The notes: a model not told the origin generated them from the letters alone. DNA of 64,000 nucleotides from Marinimicrobium sp. C6131 (GCF_026153455.1 NZ_CP110629.1:4030001-4094000), one strand, 5' to 3'; positions 35,736 to 47,580 are shown, counted from the stretch's first letter. Program-made: numbers and translations.

Positions 35736-37088
35736 ATGGCTAAGGACGATGACAGAACAACGCGTTATCAGGAAGGAAGTTTGACATTATCGGGTACGGT
35801 CATGCTGGGTACCGGTGTCATGATTGGCGCCGGTATCTTTGCGCTTACCGGGCAGATGGCGCAGATGACCGGCGTCCTTTTCCCGTTGGCGTTCCTGGCC
35901 GCCGCCGTCATCGTCAGCTTCAGCGCCTATTCGTACATCAAGATTTCCAATGCCTACCCGTCCGCCGGTGGCATTGGCATGTATTTGCACAAGGCCTATG
36001 GCAATCGCTTGCCAACAGCGTTCAATGCTCTGCTGATGTATTTTTCCATGGTGATCGCTCAGAGCTTTCTTGCCCGCACTTTTGGTTCCTACACCATGCA
36101 GCTCTTCGGTGGAGATGAGAGCGGTATGATGGTGCCTATTTTGGGCGTATCACTTATTCTTGCAGCCTTTCTGATTAACCTTTCCAGTAATAGGCTGATC
36201 CAGGGCGTAGCTTCTTTTATCGGTGTTTTGAAAATTGGTGGCATCGTCATTTTCGGGCTGATGGGAATCTGGGTTGCGGACAGGCTTTCCGTGGACTTCT
36301 CAAGCCCCGGAGAGGTGGGAACCGTAGGCAACTTCCTGGGGGCTACGGCTCTGGGGATATTGGCGTTTAAAGGCTTTACGACCATTACCAATAGCGGCTC
36401 TGAGGTGAAAAATCCTAAGCGTAATGTCGGTCGTGCCATTGTGATTTCTATCGCTGCTTGCGTCGTGATCTACACACTCGTTGGTTTCGCTGTTGCGAGC
36501 AACCTTTCATTGGCCGAAATCATCGAGACGCGGGATTATTCCCTGGCCGCTGCCGCGCGCCCAGCACTGGGAAACTATGGGGTCTGGTTCACGGTGGCCA
36601 TAGCAATGATGGCTACTGCGGGCGGCATTCTAGCCAGCATTTTTGCGGTCTCACGAATGCTGGCCATGCTGACTGAAATGAAGCTGGTCCCACACAATCA
36701 TTTTGGTATGCCTGGGAGTATCCAGAAGCACACTCTGGTCTATACTGTCGTTTTGGGCTTGTTTCTGACCGCATTTTTTGATCTGTCTCGGATTGCCGCT
36801 CTGGGAATTGTGTTCTACTTGATAATGGATATCGCCATTCACTGGGGCGTGCTTCGCTACTTGCGTGAGGACATCAAGGCCAAAGCGTGGGTACCCGTTA
36901 CAGCCATTGCTCTCGATTTACTGGCGCTCGGAGGTTTTGTCTGGGTCAAACTGAATACGGATCCGTTCGTGATCGGCGTGGCCGTAGTGGCGATGGTCCT
37001 AATTGCGGTTGGCGAGCAGGTATTTCTTAAAAAAACGTCGGGGGTAGAGCCGCCGACTGGAGAGCACACTCATTCTCATCACCACTGA
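35736..37088 (+). CDS. APC-family amino acid permease with His-rich tail
   Basis: A 450-residue transporter with about twelve helices. The first helix shows the APC pattern (LTLSGTVMLGTGVMIGAGIF). A conserved KGFTTITNSGSEVKNPKRN motif follows helix 6. The C-terminus ends in HTHSHHH, a possible metal-binding tail not usual for amino acid permeases. It follows copB by 42 bases, so is likely in the cop operon; its substrate is unknown. Confidence 0.88.
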   Translation: MAKDDDRTTRYQEGSLTLSGTVMLGTGVMIGAGIFALTGQMAQMTGVLFPLAFLAAAVIVSFSAYSYIKISNAYPSAGGIGMYLHKAYGNRLPTAFNALLMYFSMVIAQSFLARTFGSYTMQLFGGDESGMMVPILGVSLILAAFLINLSSNRLIQGVASFIGVLKIGGIVIFGLMGIWVADRLSVDFSSPGEVGTVGNFLGATALGILAFKGFTTITNSGSEVKNPKRNVGRAIVISIAACVVIYTLVGFAVASNLSLAEIIETRDYSLAAAARPALGNYGVWFTVAIAMMATAGGILASIFAVSRMLAMLTEMKLVPHNHFGMPGSIQKHTLVYTVVLGLFLTAFFDLSRIAALGIVFYLIMDIAIHWGVLRYLREDIKAKAWVPVTAIALDLLALGGFVWVKLNTDPFVIGVAVVAMVLIAVGEQVFLKKTSGVEPPTGEHTHSHHH

Positions 37089-37116
37089 ATTAACCAATTG
37101 AAATGGAGCTTCGAAT

Positions 37117-37335
37117 ATGATTGAAGGTAACATGTTAGGAAACACCATGGGCGCGGGCCACTGGTTATGGATGCTGGTTGTTGCCATTATTGTTGTGATA
37201 CCGACGTGGCGTATTTGCCAGCGTGTTGGGTATCCGGGAATTTTGGGCGTTTTGATATTGATTCCACTCGTTAATCTTGCCTTTCTCTATTTTCTGGCGT
37301 TTGCGGATTGGCCATGTAACAAACGTGGCGACTGA
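37117..37335 (+). CDS. small membrane protein, unknown function
   Basis: A 72-residue protein with two hydrophobic helices (GHWLWMLVVAIIVVIPTW and GILGVLILIPLVNLAFLYFLAF). A ribosome site AATGGAGC precedes the ATG. Small proteins of this kind often accompany metal transport genes. No family is certain. Confidence 0.65.
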   Translation: MIEGNMLGNTMGAGHWLWMLVVAIIVVIPTWRICQRVGYPGILGVLILIPLVNLAFLYFLAFADWPCNKRGD

Positions 37336-37464
37336 GTTTTGAAGAGGCGTAGAAAATAGAAGTGTGTACCGTTTTTGACTGCAGTTTAGCTTCGAATGTT
37401 TAACTACTGGAAGAAGGGATGATCTGAGTTGCTCGTCGCTCAATTTCCTTGATGTAGTGGAGTT

Positions 37465-37787
37465 ATGATGAATACGAAATTTTGCAAAGTAACGGCAATA
37501 TTTTCCTCGTTAGAACTTGAAAAAGTCGAGGGCGCGCTGAAAGCAATTGGCGTGTCCGGCTTGACGGTTTCCAAGGTACGCGGTTTCGGCGAGTACCGGA
37601 ACTACTATGCAGAGGACACTATGGCTGACTGGGTTCGCGCCGAGATATTCGAGGAAGAGGGTCGGGCGGAAAAATAGTGAAAACCATTGCCCGGACGGTC
37701 CACAAGGGGCTCGACAGCGACGGGTTTGTGGCCGTTCTCCCGGTAGAAGATCTGTTGCATATTCGCGACTTCAAGGACGTGCCGTAG
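37465..37787 (+). pseudogene. P-II-family regulator with a one-base frameshift
   Basis: The first frame gives 70 residues (MMNTKFCKVTAIFSSLELEK, GALKAIGVSGLTVSKVRGFGEY, WVRAEIFEEEGRAEK) and stops at TAG 37675-37677. The expected P-II C-terminal half continues in another frame: VKTIARTVHKGLDSDGFVAV, then LPVEDLLHIRDFKDVP to a stop at 37787. One extra A in the run at 37670-37674 restores a full-length protein of about 107 residues. It may be a real mutation or a homopolymer sequencing error. P-II proteins sense nucleotides and regulate transporters; here it sits between the copper operon and the complex-I-like operon. Confidence 0.78.
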
Positions 37788-37990
37788 TCGAATCTACTTG
37801 TTAAAACTCAGTAGAAGGCGGAGGTTCTGACCGCGTGAGTAGAGGGATAGTTTGCGCTTCCGGCAAGGGTGTCTAGACTTGAAACTGATCTTCGTCGAAC
37901 CATTCGTTGAACGGGGTTCCATATTTTTTGTGCAATAGAGAGTTAGATCTCACGAACCTGTGCCAGAGTAAACTTGAGAAGTTAGACGTT

Positions 37991-38352
37991 ATGAGCGCTA
38001 CACAACAATACTCATTGCTGCTGGGGTTAGCCCTGGGTGTCCTGGGTACGGTGTTGAGCCTTTATGGCTTGGCTCGTAGTTTGGGGGCGACACGGCAGGA
38101 GCCGGGAAAGGATGTGCCGGCGAGTGCGGGGGTGCTGTCACGCGATCCGGTCTGGGGACGTTATCATGCGCGCTATTACGGTTATGCGTTGCTGTTCTTG
38201 GCGTTCGATATGGAGATGGCCTACATGTACCCTTGGGCGGTTGTGTTCAAGGAGGTAGGGCTGGTTGCTTTACTTGATATGGGCGTGTTTCTTGCGATTC
38301 TCTTTCTCGGGCTGCTTTACGGATGGAGCCAGGGCGCTCTGAGGCGGCAGTG

Positions 38353-38353
<1 letters not shown>
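37991..38353 (+). CDS. nuoA: NuoA-like subunit
   Basis: A 120-residue membrane protein with three helices. The canonical NuoA hallmark YALLFLAFDMEMAYMYPWAV (FDxExxxLYPWAV type) is present. The start at 37991 is chosen for the family's usual length; the open frame begins at 37907. Its stop shares a base with the ATG of the next gene (TGATG). It should help bind the hydrophilic arm to the membrane arm, though here the hydrophilic arm is drastically altered. Confidence 0.85.
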
Positions 38354-40436
<2,083 letters not shown>

Positions 40437-40440
<4 letters not shown>

Positions 40441-41333
40441 CTGTCGCCTTAGTGTTGCTCACCTTGCTGGTTGGCGCTTGGTTACTGGCTGTGATTGAGG
40501 CCTGGCTAACGACCGGCCGCCTGCGACCGGTTGCGCCGCTGCTGGCGGGCCTGTCGCACCTGGGCCGGGAGTCCATCCTGGCGCGCAAACCCGACCGGTT
40601 GTTTTTCGAGACCGCGCCAGTGTTGTTGCTGGTGGTAGCGGTGCTCGGTGCTGCCGTGCTTCCGCTGGCGCCGGATCTGGTCATCGCTGATCTGGCCACC
40701 GGCGCCTTGTTTCTTAACGCGGTGCTTGCCTATGTGTTGGTATCGCTGATTATGGCGGGTTGGGGCCCGAATGGCGCCTACGCGATGGTCGGTGGCTGGC
40801 GCTTTCTCGGCCAGCTTATCGCCTACTCCATGCTTATCGTCATGCCCATTACGGCGACCGCCATGCGCGCTGAGTCCCTGCTAAACAGTGCCATCGTCGA
40901 GTCTCAGGCCGGTTTATGGAACATAGTTTACCAACCGCTGGGCTTTGTGTTGTTTTTCATCGCCGCTATCGCGTTGGCGTTCCGCTCACCCTTCGACCTG
41001 CCTACCGCACCCGGTGAGTTGGCCGGCGGGGTCGACGCCGAATACACCGGCGTGCGCCTGGCAGTGTTGCGGCTGGCACGGTTGGTGATGGTAATCACCC
41101 TGTCTGCCGCGACCACGGTGTTTTTTCTCGGTGGCTGGCAGGGGCCGCTTTTGCCGCCCTGGGCCTGGAGCCTGATCAAGACTCTGGCGGTAGCCGTATC
41201 GATGTTGTTGGTCGGCTTTTATTTACCTCGTATTCGCGAGGCGGATCTGCTGGGCTGGTGCTGGAAGCTCGGGATCCCTCTGGCATTGCTCAATATCTTG
41301 ATAGTCGGATTGCTCATCCTGGTGGTGCCTTAA
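40437..41333 (+). CDS. nuoH: NuoH-like subunit
   Basis: A 298-residue membrane protein with about eight helices, slightly shorter than usual NuoH (about 325). The third-loop region PFDLPTAPGELAGGVDAEYT aligns with the FDL-EAE-ELVAG-EY segment of the quinone-proton channel. One of the paired Glu is replaced and the later AEY-type acid is missing (LARL). ATGA overlaps with the fusion gene; its stop shares a base with nuoJ (TAATG). It links the NuoB/D-like module to the proton subunits. Confidence 0.88.
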
Positions 41334-41899
41334 TGGTTGTTCAGGCTTTTTTTGTCGGCGTATTCGGGCTGGCAGCCATTGGTTTCGGTGTGGCGGTGTT
41401 CCGTACTGCGTCTATGGTGCGTTCTGCATTGGCGCTGCTGTTTTCGCAGGCCGCCGTGGGCTGCATGTTTCTGGCCATGCAGGCCGAATTCCTGGGCGTG
41501 CTGCAGATTATGATGATGGCCACCGAAATGAGCATCATGGCCATCTTCATGGTGATGTTCATGATGGACCCCGGTGGGCTTGGCGGGATGGATATGAGCC
41601 ACCAGAAGCGCTTTTCGATTGGCGCCGGAGCCATTGCCGCCGCCACCGCCATCTCGGTAGCGCTGTTCTCTGATTGGGGACCGATAGTCGCCGAGGCGCC
41701 GGATGCCGCAATGCAAACGCGGGAACTCGGTTTTGAAATGTTGGGTCGCTCTATGCTGGTTTTCGAGACCGCCGCCATCACCATCCTGACCGCAATGATC
41801 GCGGCTACGGCAGTAGCGATTCCGGTGCGCCAGCCCGGCGTCGACACAGGAAAGCTCGACAAGGGAAACGGTGATAAAGAACAGGAGGCTTCAAAATGA
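41333..41899 (+). CDS. nuoJ: NuoJ-like subunit
   Basis: A 188-residue membrane protein with five helices in the NuoJ pattern: FFVGVFGLAAIGFGVAVF, SALALLFSQAAVGCMFLAM and AEFLGVLQIMMMATEMSI. The second conserved helix is Met-rich (MAIFMVMFMMDPGG). The Lys/Glu-rich tail is short. Stop overlaps the start of nuoK (41896). Confidence 0.88.
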   Translation: MVVQAFFVGVFGLAAIGFGVAVFRTASMVRSALALLFSQAAVGCMFLAMQAEFLGVLQIMMMATEMSIMAIFMVMFMMDPGGLGGMDMSHQKRFSIGAGAIAAATAISVALFSDWGPIVAEAPDAAMQTRELGFEMLGRSMLVFETAAITILTAMIAATAVAIPVRQPGVDTGKLDKGNGDKEQEASK

Positions 41900-42207
41900 C
41901 TCCGGTACTGATCCTGGCACTTCTGACCGGCGCCATTCTCTTTGGTGTCGGTATCTATGGCGCGCTCTCGCAGACTAATCTGGTCATGATAATGATGGGC
42001 GTGGAGCTGATTCTGGCGGGCGCGCTGGTGAACCTGGTGGCCTTTTGGCGCTTTCTGCATCCGGAGGTCTACGCCGGACAGATGTTTGTGCTGGTGGTGA
42101 TGACGGTTATGGCAGTGGAGATGGCCGTCGGTTTCGGCGTCGCAATTGCACGCTTCCGGGCCAAGGGCTCGGTCGAGATGGAAGAGGCAGGAGACCTGAA
42201 AGGATGA
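41896..42207 (+). CDS. nuoK: NuoK-like subunit
   Basis: A 103-residue, three-helix protein typical of NuoK. Both membrane glutamates are present: MMGVELILAGALVNLVAF and VMTVMAVEMAVGFGVAI. It overlaps nuoJ and nuoL by four bases each. Intact proton-path residues suggest real ion translocation. Confidence 0.92.
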   Translation: MTPVLILALLTGAILFGVGIYGALSQTNLVMIMMGVELILAGALVNLVAFWRFLHPEVYAGQMFVLVVMTVMAVEMAVGFGVAIARFRAKGSVEMEEAGDLKG

Positions 42208-44114
42208 GTGACCTGGTCTTTCCCATAGTGTTCCCTTTGCTTGCGGCCGCTGCCATTCTGCTGCTGCGCCGGGGAGCGGCTATTTTGGCGTTGGCCGGGG
42301 TCGCACTTAGCCTGGCGGCAAGCCTTAAGCTTTTGAGGGCGATCGCAAGTGGTGACTCCGCAACCCTGCTGTTACCGGGCTTACCGGAGCTGCCCTTGCG
42401 GTTGACCGCCGAGCCGTTAGCCGCGCTGTTCAGTGTGGTGGTGGCCGCCGTGGCGACTTGCGTACTGATTTATTCGGTGGGCTATATGAAGCGGGAGTCC
42501 GGTTTACCCCGATTTTTTGCCCTCATGTCCCTGTTTGTTGCCGCCATGCAGGCCCTGGTGCTGGCCGGCGACTGGATTCTGGTGCTCGTCGCCTGGGAGC
42601 TGATCGGGTTGTGCAGTTACCTGCTGATCGGTTTCTGGTTTCAGCGACCCGAAGCGGCGAACGCCGCGAGCCGTGCCTTTCTCTACACCCGCAGCGCCGA
42701 CCTTGGTCTGTACATCTCTATATTTATCCTCATCGGGGCGGCAGGCACCAGCCAGATCGCCGCCACCCTGAATGTCGACGGAGGCACCGCCGTGGCGGCC
42801 GGGCTTTTGTTGCTGCTGGCCGCCATGGGCAAGTCCGCCCAGGTCCCCTTGCAGGATTGGCTTATGCGCGCCATGGCGGGGCCAACACCGGTGTCGGCGT
42901 TGTTGCATTCGGCGACACTGGTGGCAGCTGGCGCCATTTTACTGATCCGCGTAGCGCCGCTGCTGGCGCCGAACGTTTTGCTCGCTATTGGGCTGGTGGG
43001 CGGTATTACTACCGTGGCGGCGGGCCTGATTGCGCTGGCTGAACGTGACCTCAAGCGCCTGCTGGCAGCCTCAACCGCCAGTCAGTATGGTCTGATGCTG
43101 ATTGCGGTCGGCGCCGGTGTGCCGCTGGCGGCGTTGCTGCATCTGCTCGCCCATGCCGCCATCAAGAGCGGTCTGTTTTTAGCGGCCGGTGAATTTCAGC
43201 ATGCGCGTGGCGGCACGGCTCTGGAGCGCTTGCGGGGTGTAGGGCGCGTCCGGCCCTGGACTTTCCTCGGCTTCGCATTGGCAGCGATGGCCCTGGTGGG
43301 TGCTCCACCGCTGAGTGGCTTCTTCTCAAAGGACGCGGTGATCGCCGCCGCACTCTCCGCGCCAAATGTCGCCTGGCTCGCTCCTCTGGCACTGGTGGGC
43401 ACGCTGCTGACTGGCGCCTACCTGGCTCGCACGCTGCGGCTGCTATGGCGTGAGCGCGAGGAGGGCGAGAGCGAAAGCCGTCCGGTCGCCGGTGCCTGCT
43501 GGATGGGGCTAGGAGTATGGGTCCTGGTAATCCCAGCCGTCTTCCTGGGTCTGACCTTCGGTCCCATTGAAGCCTTGTTGGGTTTACCCGGTCCTGAAGC
43601 CCATGGCACTACTGCCATGCTGTTCGGACTTCTCGCGGCAGCGGCCGGTCTGGCGCTGGGCTGGCTGGTACCGGCCCCGCGCCTGCTTGGCCCTTTCCAC
43701 CCCTGGGCACAATCGGGGCTGGTCATCGCCGGAGGGCTCACCTTCTGGATTGGGCGGCCAGCCATGGCTCTTGCCTACGGCTGTCAGCGACTGGAGCGTG
43801 GCCTATACGCGACCGTCCTGAGTGTCGGCCGTGGCGGCCTCTTCATTGCTCGAGGTTGCGGGCGCGTGGAACGAGGTTTGTATGCGGTGGTGTTGGGTAC
43901 TGGCCGTGCCAGCTTGGCCGTGGCGCATTTGGTTCGGGTAGGAGATGAGCGCCGAATCGACGGCCTGATCTTCTCCCTGGTGGCCGGCGTGCGAGGCTGG
44001 GGAGACCGTGCCCGCTCCCTGCAAAGCGGTTGGATTCACCACAGTCTGGCTATCAGCGCCGTGGTTACCGCCGTAACACTGATCATACTGCTTTCGGCTT
44101 CATTGAGTTTCTAG
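42204..44114 (+). CDS. nuoL: NuoL-like proton-channel subunit
   Basis: A 636-residue antiporter-type subunit with about sixteen helices. Key residues look conserved: the Glu in VAWELIGLCSYLLIGFW, Lys in AAMGKSAQVPLQDWL with ALLHSATLVAAGAIL, Lys in HAAIKSGLFLAAGEF and Lys in SGFFSKDAVIAAA. The C-terminal region, where NuoL has its lateral helix, contains a near-duplicate segment (LERGLYATVLSVGRGGLFIA and VERGLYAVVLGTGRASLAVA) before a last helix. ATG 42204 overlaps nuoK; 15 bases separate it from nuoM. Confidence 0.92.
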   Translation: MSDLVFPIVFPLLAAAAILLLRRGAAILALAGVALSLAASLKLLRAIASGDSATLLLPGLPELPLRLTAEPLAALFSVVVAAVATCVLIYSVGYMKRESGLPRFFALMSLFVAAMQALVLAGDWILVLVAWELIGLCSYLLIGFWFQRPEAANAASRAFLYTRSADLGLYISIFILIGAAGTSQIAATLNVDGGTAVAAGLLLLLAAMGKSAQVPLQDWLMRAMAGPTPVSALLHSATLVAAGAILLIRVAPLLAPNVLLAIGLVGGITTVAAGLIALAERDLKRLLAASTASQYGLMLIAVGAGVPLAALLHLLAHAAIKSGLFLAAGEFQHARGGTALERLRGVGRVRPWTFLGFALAAMALVGAPPLSGFFSKDAVIAAALSAPNVAWLAPLALVGTLLTGAYLARTLRLLWREREEGESESRPVAGACWMGLGVWVLVIPAVFLGLTFGPIEALLGLPGPEAHGTTAMLFGLLAAAAGLALGWLVPAPRLLGPFHPWAQSGLVIAGGLTFWIGRPAMALAYGCQRLERGLYATVLSVGRGGLFIARGCGRVERGLYAVVLGTGRASLAVAHLVRVGDERRIDGLIFSLVAGVRGWGDRARSLQSGWIHHSLAISAVVTAVTLIILLSASLSF

Positions 44115-44129
44115 AGGACAGCCATACTC

Positions 44130-45599
44130 ATGCTACCAGTTGTATCACTTACTCTGTTTTTGCCGCTCGCCGGTGCCGTCCTGATTCTGGCCCTTCCGAG
44201 GCCAACGGCGCGAACCGTACACAGCATTGGTATTGGCACCGCCGGTTTAACTCTGGTCGGCGCGCTGGCCATGTGGCTGGAGGGAGTGAGTGGCGCGGGC
44301 TTTTCCCAAGTCGAAGAGCTCGAATGGATTCCGGCCATCGGTGCCGCCTACCGGGTCGGGGTGGATGGTATCAGCCTGCCCTTAGTGCTGCTGAGTGCCA
44401 TGCTGTTTTTGGTGGCGTTCATCTATGCTTCGTCGCTGCGCGAGCGCCCGCGCGCCTACGTGGCTTTGGTTCTACTTCTGGAAACTGCGGCTATCGGCAC
44501 CTTTACCGCCCTCGACGGAATTCTGTTCTATGTGTTCTTCGAAGTCTCCCTAGTGTCGATGTATTTCATGATTGCCGGCTGGGGGCATGAGGACCGGCAG
44601 CGGGCGGCTCTGATGTTCTTTATCTACACGCTTCTGGGCAGCCTGCCGTTATTGCTCGCCATCCTGGGGCTTTACCTCGGCAGTCCCGATCCCAGCTTCG
44701 ACATGCGCGCCTGGATCGCTAATCCACCGCTTGAAGGGGCCGCGGCCATGTGGGCGTTGGTCGCCATGCTGGTTACTTTCGCGGTCAAGATCCCCGCCGT
44801 ACCGCTGCACACTTGGTTACCTGCCGCCCACGTTCAGGCGCCGACTATCGGCAGTGTCATCCTGGCCGGCATCATGCTGAAATTTGGAACCTATGGGCTG
44901 GTTCGCTTCGCCCTACAAATGACTCCGGAGGCGTTCCGCGAAGCCGGCGTCGTTGTTTTGGTTTTCGGTGTCATCGGCGCGCTCTATGGCGCCTTCGCCG
45001 CTCTGGCGCAGACCGATCTCAAGCGCCTGGTGGCCTATACCTCGATCAACCACATGGGCTATGTGATCATCGGCGTCGCCGTGGCCGCACTGACCCTAGA
45101 CCCCTCAGTGCGTGCCACCGCCCTCGATGGCGCCGTCCTGCAGATGTTCAGTCACGGCCTGGTGACCGGTGCATTGTTCTTCCTGGTGGGCATGATTCAG
45201 GAGCGTGCGCATACTCGGGAAATGGGTGAATTCGGTGGCCTACTTAAAACGGTTCCGCTGCTGGGCTGGTCATTTATGCTGGCAGCCTTCGCGTCCCTTG
45301 GTCTGCCTGGTCTGGCGCACTTTCCGGCCGAGTTCCAGATATTTCTCAGCACTCTGGGCACTGTGCCCGCCGCTGTTGTCGCGATACTGGGCATCGCGAT
45401 CATTGCCGGCACTTTTCTCAAGGCAATCCGCGAAACCTTCCTTGGCGAGCCCCAGCAACGCTGGCATAGCATGCCCGACCTGAGCGTGCGGGAACTGCTC
45501 GCCGTGGCGCCACTGCTGGTGCTTACCCTAGTTACCGGGGTGGCGCCGTCCTGGGTGCTGGACATCATTCATCGGACGACCTCGGCGTTGGTGCTGTAA
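44130..45599 (+). CDS. nuoM: NuoM-like proton-channel subunit
   Basis: A 489-residue subunit with about fourteen helices. Conserved Glu in FYVFFEVSLVSMYFMIAGW, Lys in FAVKIPAVPLHTWLPAAHV and Lys in GIMLKFGTYGLVRF, plus QTDLKRLVAYTSINHMGYV. Its stop overlaps the ATG of nuoN (TAATG). The proton-pumping residues are intact. Confidence 0.94.
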   Translation: MLPVVSLTLFLPLAGAVLILALPRPTARTVHSIGIGTAGLTLVGALAMWLEGVSGAGFSQVEELEWIPAIGAAYRVGVDGISLPLVLLSAMLFLVAFIYASSLRERPRAYVALVLLLETAAIGTFTALDGILFYVFFEVSLVSMYFMIAGWGHEDRQRAALMFFIYTLLGSLPLLLAILGLYLGSPDPSFDMRAWIANPPLEGAAAMWALVAMLVTFAVKIPAVPLHTWLPAAHVQAPTIGSVILAGIMLKFGTYGLVRFALQMTPEAFREAGVVVLVFGVIGALYGAFAALAQTDLKRLVAYTSINHMGYVIIGVAVAALTLDPSVRATALDGAVLQMFSHGLVTGALFFLVGMIQERAHTREMGEFGGLLKTVPLLGWSFMLAAFASLGLPGLAHFPAEFQIFLSTLGTVPAAVVAILGIAIIAGTFLKAIRETFLGEPQQRWHSMPDLSVRELLAVAPLLVLTLVTGVAPSWVLDIIHRTTSALVL

Positions 45600-46963
45600 T
45601 GGGTCATGACCTTGCGTTACTAATTCCCGAAATAGCCGTTCTGTTAACGGCGGTCGGTGCACTGATTGCGGAAATGCTGCGCTGGCCGCGCGTTGCCTTG
45701 GCGGTTGCCATCGTGGGCCTGTTCATCGCCACGGGCTTGACCTTGAGTATGCTGGGCACCGACGCCGCCGTGTTCGGGGGCAGCTTCCGAATCGACACGC
45801 TCAGTATTTGGGCCAAACTTATCCTGTTGCCCGCCACCGTGCTTTCCCTGTTGCTGGCGCGCGTGGATGTGCGAGGCACCGTTCGTGAGGGCACGGTCTA
45901 CAGCTTGCTGTGCTTTGCCACTTTTGGTGCACTCGTTCTGGCCGGAAGCGGCGATATGATGTTTCTAGTGCTGGGCGTCTTGTTGACCAGCCTGGCCAGC
46001 TTCGCGCTGGTGGCCTACCCGGACGATGACCCGGCCACCGAAGCCGCCATGAAATACTTTGTATTCGGCTCGGTTACCGGCGCGGTGATGGTCTTTGGCT
46101 TGAGTTACTGGTTCGGCGCCGCTGGCTCCACGCTGCTCTCTGATCTCGCGCGCGCCGACGCCATGCCGCTAGCCGCCATCCTCGGCCTGGTGACGGCGAT
46201 TGTCGGCCTCGGCTATAAGGCGTCATTGGTTCCGTTTCATTTCTGGGTGCCAGACGCTTATCAAGGCGGGCCCTTATCGATAGCCGCCTACCTGTCTGTG
46301 GTGCCCAAAGTGGGCGCTCTGTTCGCGCTAACCCAAGTGCTTCGAGACCTGCCCATGGAGAGCGGTTGGCCCGCAGTTATTGCGGGGCTGGCGGTACTGA
46401 GTATGACGTACGGCTACCTCGCCGCATTGGCGCAGGATAATGTCGTTCGGCTGTTGGCTTACTCATCAATTGCGCAGTCCGGTTACTTCCTGCTGGGCAT
46501 TTTGGCCGTGGGCTCAAGCTCGCTTGCCTTGCCATCGATCATTCTATTCGCCGCCGCCTACGCGGCCATGAACCTGGGTGCCTTCGCCATTGTTGCTATG
46601 GTCGGACGCACCTTGACCGATTTCAATGGCCTGGGGCGCAACAGGCCATTAATGGGGATCGCAATGGTGCTATTTCTGCTGTCGTTGGTCGGCATTCCGC
46701 CACTTGCTGGTTTCGTGGGCAAGTTCCTGATTTTTGCGGCTGTCATAGATGCCCAATTCACGTGGCTGGCGGTGGTGGGGATTGTCAATAGTGTGCTTTC
46801 GCTGGCGGTGTATTTGCGCATTATTGTACCCATGTACCGGCAAGGGGAGGCGGCTCCGAATGCCCCCGAATATTGGCTGAGCATGGTGGCGATAACCGCG
46901 CTTTCAGGCACGGTCATCATCGGGTTGGCTGCGCAGTTCTTCCTTGTGGTTCCGATGACGTAA
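45599..46963 (+). CDS. nuoN: NuoN-like proton-channel subunit
   Basis: A 454-residue subunit ending the operon. It shows GYKASLVPFHFWVPDAYQGG with the channel Lys, VVPKVGALFALTQVL, DNVVRLLAYSSIAQSGYFLL and a Lys in FVGKFLIFAAV. About thirteen helices. The membrane arm of this complex is thus A-H-J-K-L-M-N; NuoC, E, F, G and I are absent from the window. Confidence 0.93.
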   Translation: MGHDLALLIPEIAVLLTAVGALIAEMLRWPRVALAVAIVGLFIATGLTLSMLGTDAAVFGGSFRIDTLSIWAKLILLPATVLSLLLARVDVRGTVREGTVYSLLCFATFGALVLAGSGDMMFLVLGVLLTSLASFALVAYPDDDPATEAAMKYFVFGSVTGAVMVFGLSYWFGAAGSTLLSDLARADAMPLAAILGLVTAIVGLGYKASLVPFHFWVPDAYQGGPLSIAAYLSVVPKVGALFALTQVLRDLPMESGWPAVIAGLAVLSMTYGYLAALAQDNVVRLLAYSSIAQSGYFLLGILAVGSSSLALPSIILFAAAYAAMNLGAFAIVAMVGRTLTDFNGLGRNRPLMGIAMVLFLLSLVGIPPLAGFVGKFLIFAAVIDAQFTWLAVVGIVNSVLSLAVYLRIIVPMYRQGEAAPNAPEYWLSMVAITALSGTVIIGLAAQFFLVVPMT

Positions 46964-47033
46964 TGGCATTCCTAGTACCATGGTCGCTGACGTTTTAAGC
47001 GACGTATTTTTAAATTCAGACAAGAGGTTTAGC

Positions 47034-47492
47034 ATGAAAGTTGAAACTATTTTTGACCTGATTGAATGGAGCCGAAAGTTGCACGGGAGCCTGGCAAAGT
47101 GCCTGTCTCATTGCGCTCCGCTTCATCAAAATGAACGCGCTTCTCTGCTGCTTGAGTATCTGGCCTCGCACGAAGCGGAAATAGAGAAAATAGTGGCAGG
47201 GTTTGAACAGCAGGCTGATCCCAGGGCAGCTCGCACTTATGTGTACGATTACATGCCGCACAATCCTATTACCACCCACCTGGATTGCGACGATCACTAC
47301 GCCAAAATGGATGCCACTTCAATAGAGACGGAAGTGGTCGATTTCCACGAACAAATCATCAGTCTTTACCGAACGCTTATCGAAAAGGCAGAAATACCCG
47401 AGGTCACAGAACTGGTGCAGTCATTGCTGGATATGGAAGAGCATGAAACCAAGCGCTTGGTACGGCAGATAGGGCGCATGGATGACATGTAA
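47034..47492 (+). CDS. small helical, possibly ferritin-like protein
   Basis: A 152-residue soluble protein, all helical. Glu/His patterns on two helices (ASHEAEIEKIVAGFE and LLDMEEHETKRLVRQIG) and many His in the middle (YMPHNPITTHLDCDDHY) suggest a ferritin/rubrerythrin-like metal-binding bundle; this is inference. AAGAGG precedes the ATG at 47034. It lies 70 bases after nuoN on the same strand and may be co-transcribed. Confidence 0.7.
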   Translation: MKVETIFDLIEWSRKLHGSLAKCLSHCAPLHQNERASLLLEYLASHEAEIEKIVAGFEQQADPRAARTYVYDYMPHNPITTHLDCDDHYAKMDATSIETEVVDFHEQIISLYRTLIEKAEIPEVTELVQSLLDMEEHETKRLVRQIGRMDDM

Positions 47493-47580
47493 GTAAAATA
47501 GGGCTATCCGTTTTTGCTGGAGTCAGCGCGCGGAGGCCGCTGCCGGCCCGGTACTTCTTGGCGGGCGGAAATGTCTCCCG

